From Aquimarina sp. (GTDB taxonomy: Bacteria > Bacteroidota > Bacteroidia > Flavobacteriales > Flavobacteriaceae): DNA of 7,636 nt. Shown here piece after piece: positions 6,195-7,636 of the stretch. The notes under the pieces are model-generated. The model did not search any database. It saw only the letters and a list, made by a program, of their open reading frames with translations, and was not told the origin of the DNA. The translations under genes were made by a program, and so were the position numbers. Within the stretch, counting starts at the first letter, position 1, and every line of letters starts with the position of its first letter. The stretch covers positions 2,406-10,041 of the forward strand of contig JAHDEF010000023.1 of NCBI GenBank assembly GCA_020628975.1, in the 5' to 3' direction.

Positions 6195-6491
6195 ATGGCA
6201 GGTTTAGAGCAGCAAGCTAAAGGAAAAAAGGACGGAGAAATTAGATATTTAACTCCTCTTAATATAGAAACTACAAAAGAAAAGAAATATTGTCGTTTCC
6301 AAAAGTCAGGAATTAAGTACGTAGATTACAAAGATCCAGATTGGTTGTTAGGATTCTTAAACGAGCAAGGTAAAATTTTACCAAGACGTTTAACAGGAAC
6401 TTCTTTGAAGTTTCAGCGTAAAGTAAGTGTAGCAGTAAAAAGAGCTCGTCACTTAGCTTTATTACCATACGTAGCGGATTTAATGAAATAA
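6195..6491 (+). CDS. rpsR: 30S ribosomal protein bS18
   Basis: A 98-residue bS18 with the family core: KKYCRF (30-35), IKYVDYKDPDWL (40-51), then the rRNA-binding stretch ILPRRLTGTSLKFQRKV and VKRARHLALLPYV. It carries a ~29-residue N-terminal extension before the core, so it is longer than the E. coli protein. It pairs with bS6 on the 30S platform. Start ATG at 6195 lies 2 nt after the rpsF stop and 15 nt separate its stop from rplI, the usual rpsF-rpsR-rplI order. Only one cysteine (Cys33) remains in the core, so no zinc site is expected. Confidence 0.98.
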   Translation: MAGLEQQAKGKKDGEIRYLTPLNIETTKEKKYCRFQKSGIKYVDYKDPDWLLGFLNEQGKILPRRLTGTSLKFQRKVSVAVKRARHLALLPYVADLMK

Positions 6492-6506
6492 TATTGACCA
6501 ATAATT

Positions 6507-6959
6507 ATGGAACTTATATTAAAGAAAGACGTTGAAAATCTAGGATTTGTTGACGATATAGTAGAAGTGAAGAATGGTTACGGTCGTAACTTTTTAATCC
6601 CTCAAGGTTTTGCTATTTTGGCAACTACTTCTGCAAAGAAAGTATTGGCTGAGAATTTAAAGCAAAGAGCCTTTAAAGAGCAGAAATCAATTGATGAAGC
6701 TAACAAGCAAGCTGAAAAAGTTGCTGCTTTAGAAATTAAAATTTCTGCAAAATCAGGTGCTGGCGATAAGTTATTCGGATCGATCACTAATGCTGATGTT
6801 GCTGATGCCTTAAGTAAAGAAGGTATAGCTATCGATAAGAAATTTATCAGCGTACCAGGTGGTAATATTAAACGTTTAGGTAGTTATGAAGCTGCTGTAC
6901 GTTTCCACAGAACGGTAATTAAAAATGTAACATTTGATATAGTTGCTGATAAAGCATAA
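6507..6959 (+). CDS. rplI: 50S ribosomal protein bL9
   Basis: A 150-residue bL9 of normal length. The N-terminal rRNA-binding domain begins MELILKKDVENLG and contains the family signature around GYGRNFLIPQGFA (24-36). A long charged connecting helix (about 41-78, AKKVLAENLKQRAF to AEKVAALEIKI) leads to the C-terminal domain with KLFGSITNADVADAL (88-102). It sits at the base of the L1 stalk of the large subunit. Last gene before the hairpin terminator. No Shine-Dalgarno sequence is visible before the ATG at 6507. Confidence 0.98.
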   Translation: MELILKKDVENLGFVDDIVEVKNGYGRNFLIPQGFAILATTSAKKVLAENLKQRAFKEQKSIDEANKQAEKVAALEIKISAKSGAGDKLFGSITNADVADALSKEGIAIDKKFISVPGGNIKRLGSYEAAVRFHRTVIKNVTFDIVADKA

Positions 6960-6983
6960 TTTATCAAATTATTATAATTTACT

Positions 6984-7018
6984 AATCCGCTACTTAAAGT
7001 AGCGGATTTTTTGTTTTT
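6984..7018 (+). terminator. Strong rho-independent terminator after rplI
   Basis: AATCCGCTACT (6984-6994) and AGTAGCGGATT (6998-7008) form a perfect 11-bp stem with the 3-nt loop TAA, followed by T6 (7007-7012), one G and T5. It begins 25 bp after the rplI stop and ends only 10 nt before the next start codon. Confidence 0.95.
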
Positions 7019-7028
7019 ATCATTGCTT

Positions 7029-7502
7029 ATGAAATATTCAAGATTAACAAAAGAACAATTAGAAGAAATGCATCAAGAATTTTCTAAATTCTTAGCTACT
7101 CAATCCATAGATGCAGATGAATGGCAGAAAATAAAAGAAAGCAGCCCTGAAACAGCAGAACAAGAAATAGATGTGTTTAGTGATTTGGTATGGGAAGGAG
7201 TACTGAATAAGGTGGAATATCTAGAGCATTATTCTAAAAACCAAATTCATTTATTCCATATGTTGGAATCTAAAATGAATTTAATAGCTATCCGCATAAA
7301 AGATAAAGAAATTAATTTATTGACTGATGAAGGCTATAGATGGCTTCAAGAGCATTTGATGGATGAAGCTGTAGAGTTTTTTTCTGCTGCAAAAGATTAT
7401 AATGAAGACAGAAACTTAGATAAGTTTAAAATTATACGTCAAGGTGCGCAAATAACGAAAGGTGAGCTTTATAACTATTTTAAGAAATTAATAAAGAAAT
7501 AA
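7029..7502 (+). CDS. Small conserved protein of unknown function, probably DUF6495
   Basis: A 157-residue, highly charged, probably cytoplasmic protein with no signal peptide or membrane segment. It begins MKYSRLTKEQLEEMHQEFSKFLA and includes FSDLVWEGVLNKVEYLEHYS (48-67) and a Lys-rich end (YFKKLIKK). From memory this resembles the Flavobacteriia family DUF6495, often found next to rplI; the match could not be checked. Composition suggests mostly helices, and no catalytic motif is recognised. The ATG at 7029 is preferred to an in-frame TTG at 7011, which lies in the T-run of the rplI terminator. With the hairpin so close there is little room for a separate promoter, so expression may depend on partial read-through from the ribosomal operon. 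Confidence 0.7.
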   Translation: MKYSRLTKEQLEEMHQEFSKFLATQSIDADEWQKIKESSPETAEQEIDVFSDLVWEGVLNKVEYLEHYSKNQIHLFHMLESKMNLIAIRIKDKEINLLTDEGYRWLQEHLMDEAVEFFSAAKDYNEDRNLDKFKIIRQGAQITKGELYNYFKKLIKK

Positions 7503-7535
7503 GTTTAGAGATTTATTAAAAATAATTATTCAAAC

Positions 7536-7636
7536 GGGCTGTCTAAAAAGCTGAAAATCCTCCAAACGAACATTGAGCGAAGCCGAAATATGGTTTGATT
7601 ATCAGCTCATCTACAGGCTTCGGCTATCGCCCAGCC
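7536..7636. repeat. Possible intergenic repeat element, cut by window end
   Basis: The non-coding end of the window looks less AT-rich than the sequence just before it and holds several short inverted repeats. GCGA-AGCCGAA (7577-7587) pairs with TTCGGCT-A-TCGC (7619-7630, one bulge), enclosed by GGCTG (7537-7541) with CAGCC (7632-7636). An alternative fold pairs AGCTGA (7549-7554) with TCAGCT (7602-7607) and CAAAC (7563-7567) with GTTTG (7593-7597). There is no T-run and no open reading frame. This fits a short repeat or an insertion-sequence end better than a terminator, but no second copy is present here. Confidence 0.35.

Noticed and set aside
7011..7028. TTG start for the small protein after rplI
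   Set aside because: It lies in the T-run of the terminator; the ATG at 7029 gives the more natural N-terminus MKYSRLTKEQ.

Overview
The window looks like a chromosomal piece of a marine, agar-degrading member of the Bacteroidota, most likely Flavobacteriia. Reasons: the DNA is AT-rich; most genes lack a Shine-Dalgarno sequence; the promoter before rpsF fits the Bacteroidetes pattern TTG-N19-TAnnTTTG; there is a LytTR response regulator; and a family GH117 lipoprotein is present. No species can be named from sequence alone.

Left part (about 1-4895, + strand): a sugar-catabolic operon of four genes. In order they are a GH117 exo-alpha-1,3-(3,6-anhydro-L-galactosidase) lipoprotein, a zinc-type MDR dehydrogenase with a forced TTG start, a KduD-like SDR, and an AldA-like aldehyde dehydrogenase, followed by a strong hairpin terminator. 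The genes can be read as one route. GH117 frees 3,6-anhydro-L-galactose (L-AHG) from agar-derived oligosaccharides, and the aldehyde dehydrogenase oxidises it to anhydrogalactonate. After a cycloisomerase that is not in the window, the MDR and SDR enzymes could oxidise and re-reduce C5, turning 2-keto-3-deoxy-L-galactonate into 2-keto-3-deoxy-D-gluconate. The cycloisomerase, KDG kinase and KDPG aldolase would have to lie elsewhere. A 139-bp spacer before the aldehyde dehydrogenase holds an unusual nested inverted repeat (3263-3353).

Middle (4955-5850): a convergent LytTR response regulator on the - strand without a kinase in view, then a divergent promoter region. The rpsF promoter here carries an 18-bp dyad over its -33 element.

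Right part (5851-7502, + strand): the housekeeping block rpsF-rpsR-rplI, a perfect 11-bp hairpin terminator, then a small protein of unknown function (probably DUF6495) starting only 16 nt after the first T-run of that terminator. The last ~100 bp (7536-7636) are non-coding and rich in short inverted repeats, and may be a repeat element cut by the window edge.

No tRNA, rRNA, CRISPR array, transposase or phage gene was seen. The system is best described as a compact L-AHG utilisation operon beside ribosomal genes. Its parts are known families; the less explained pieces are the regulatory and repeat structures between the genes.
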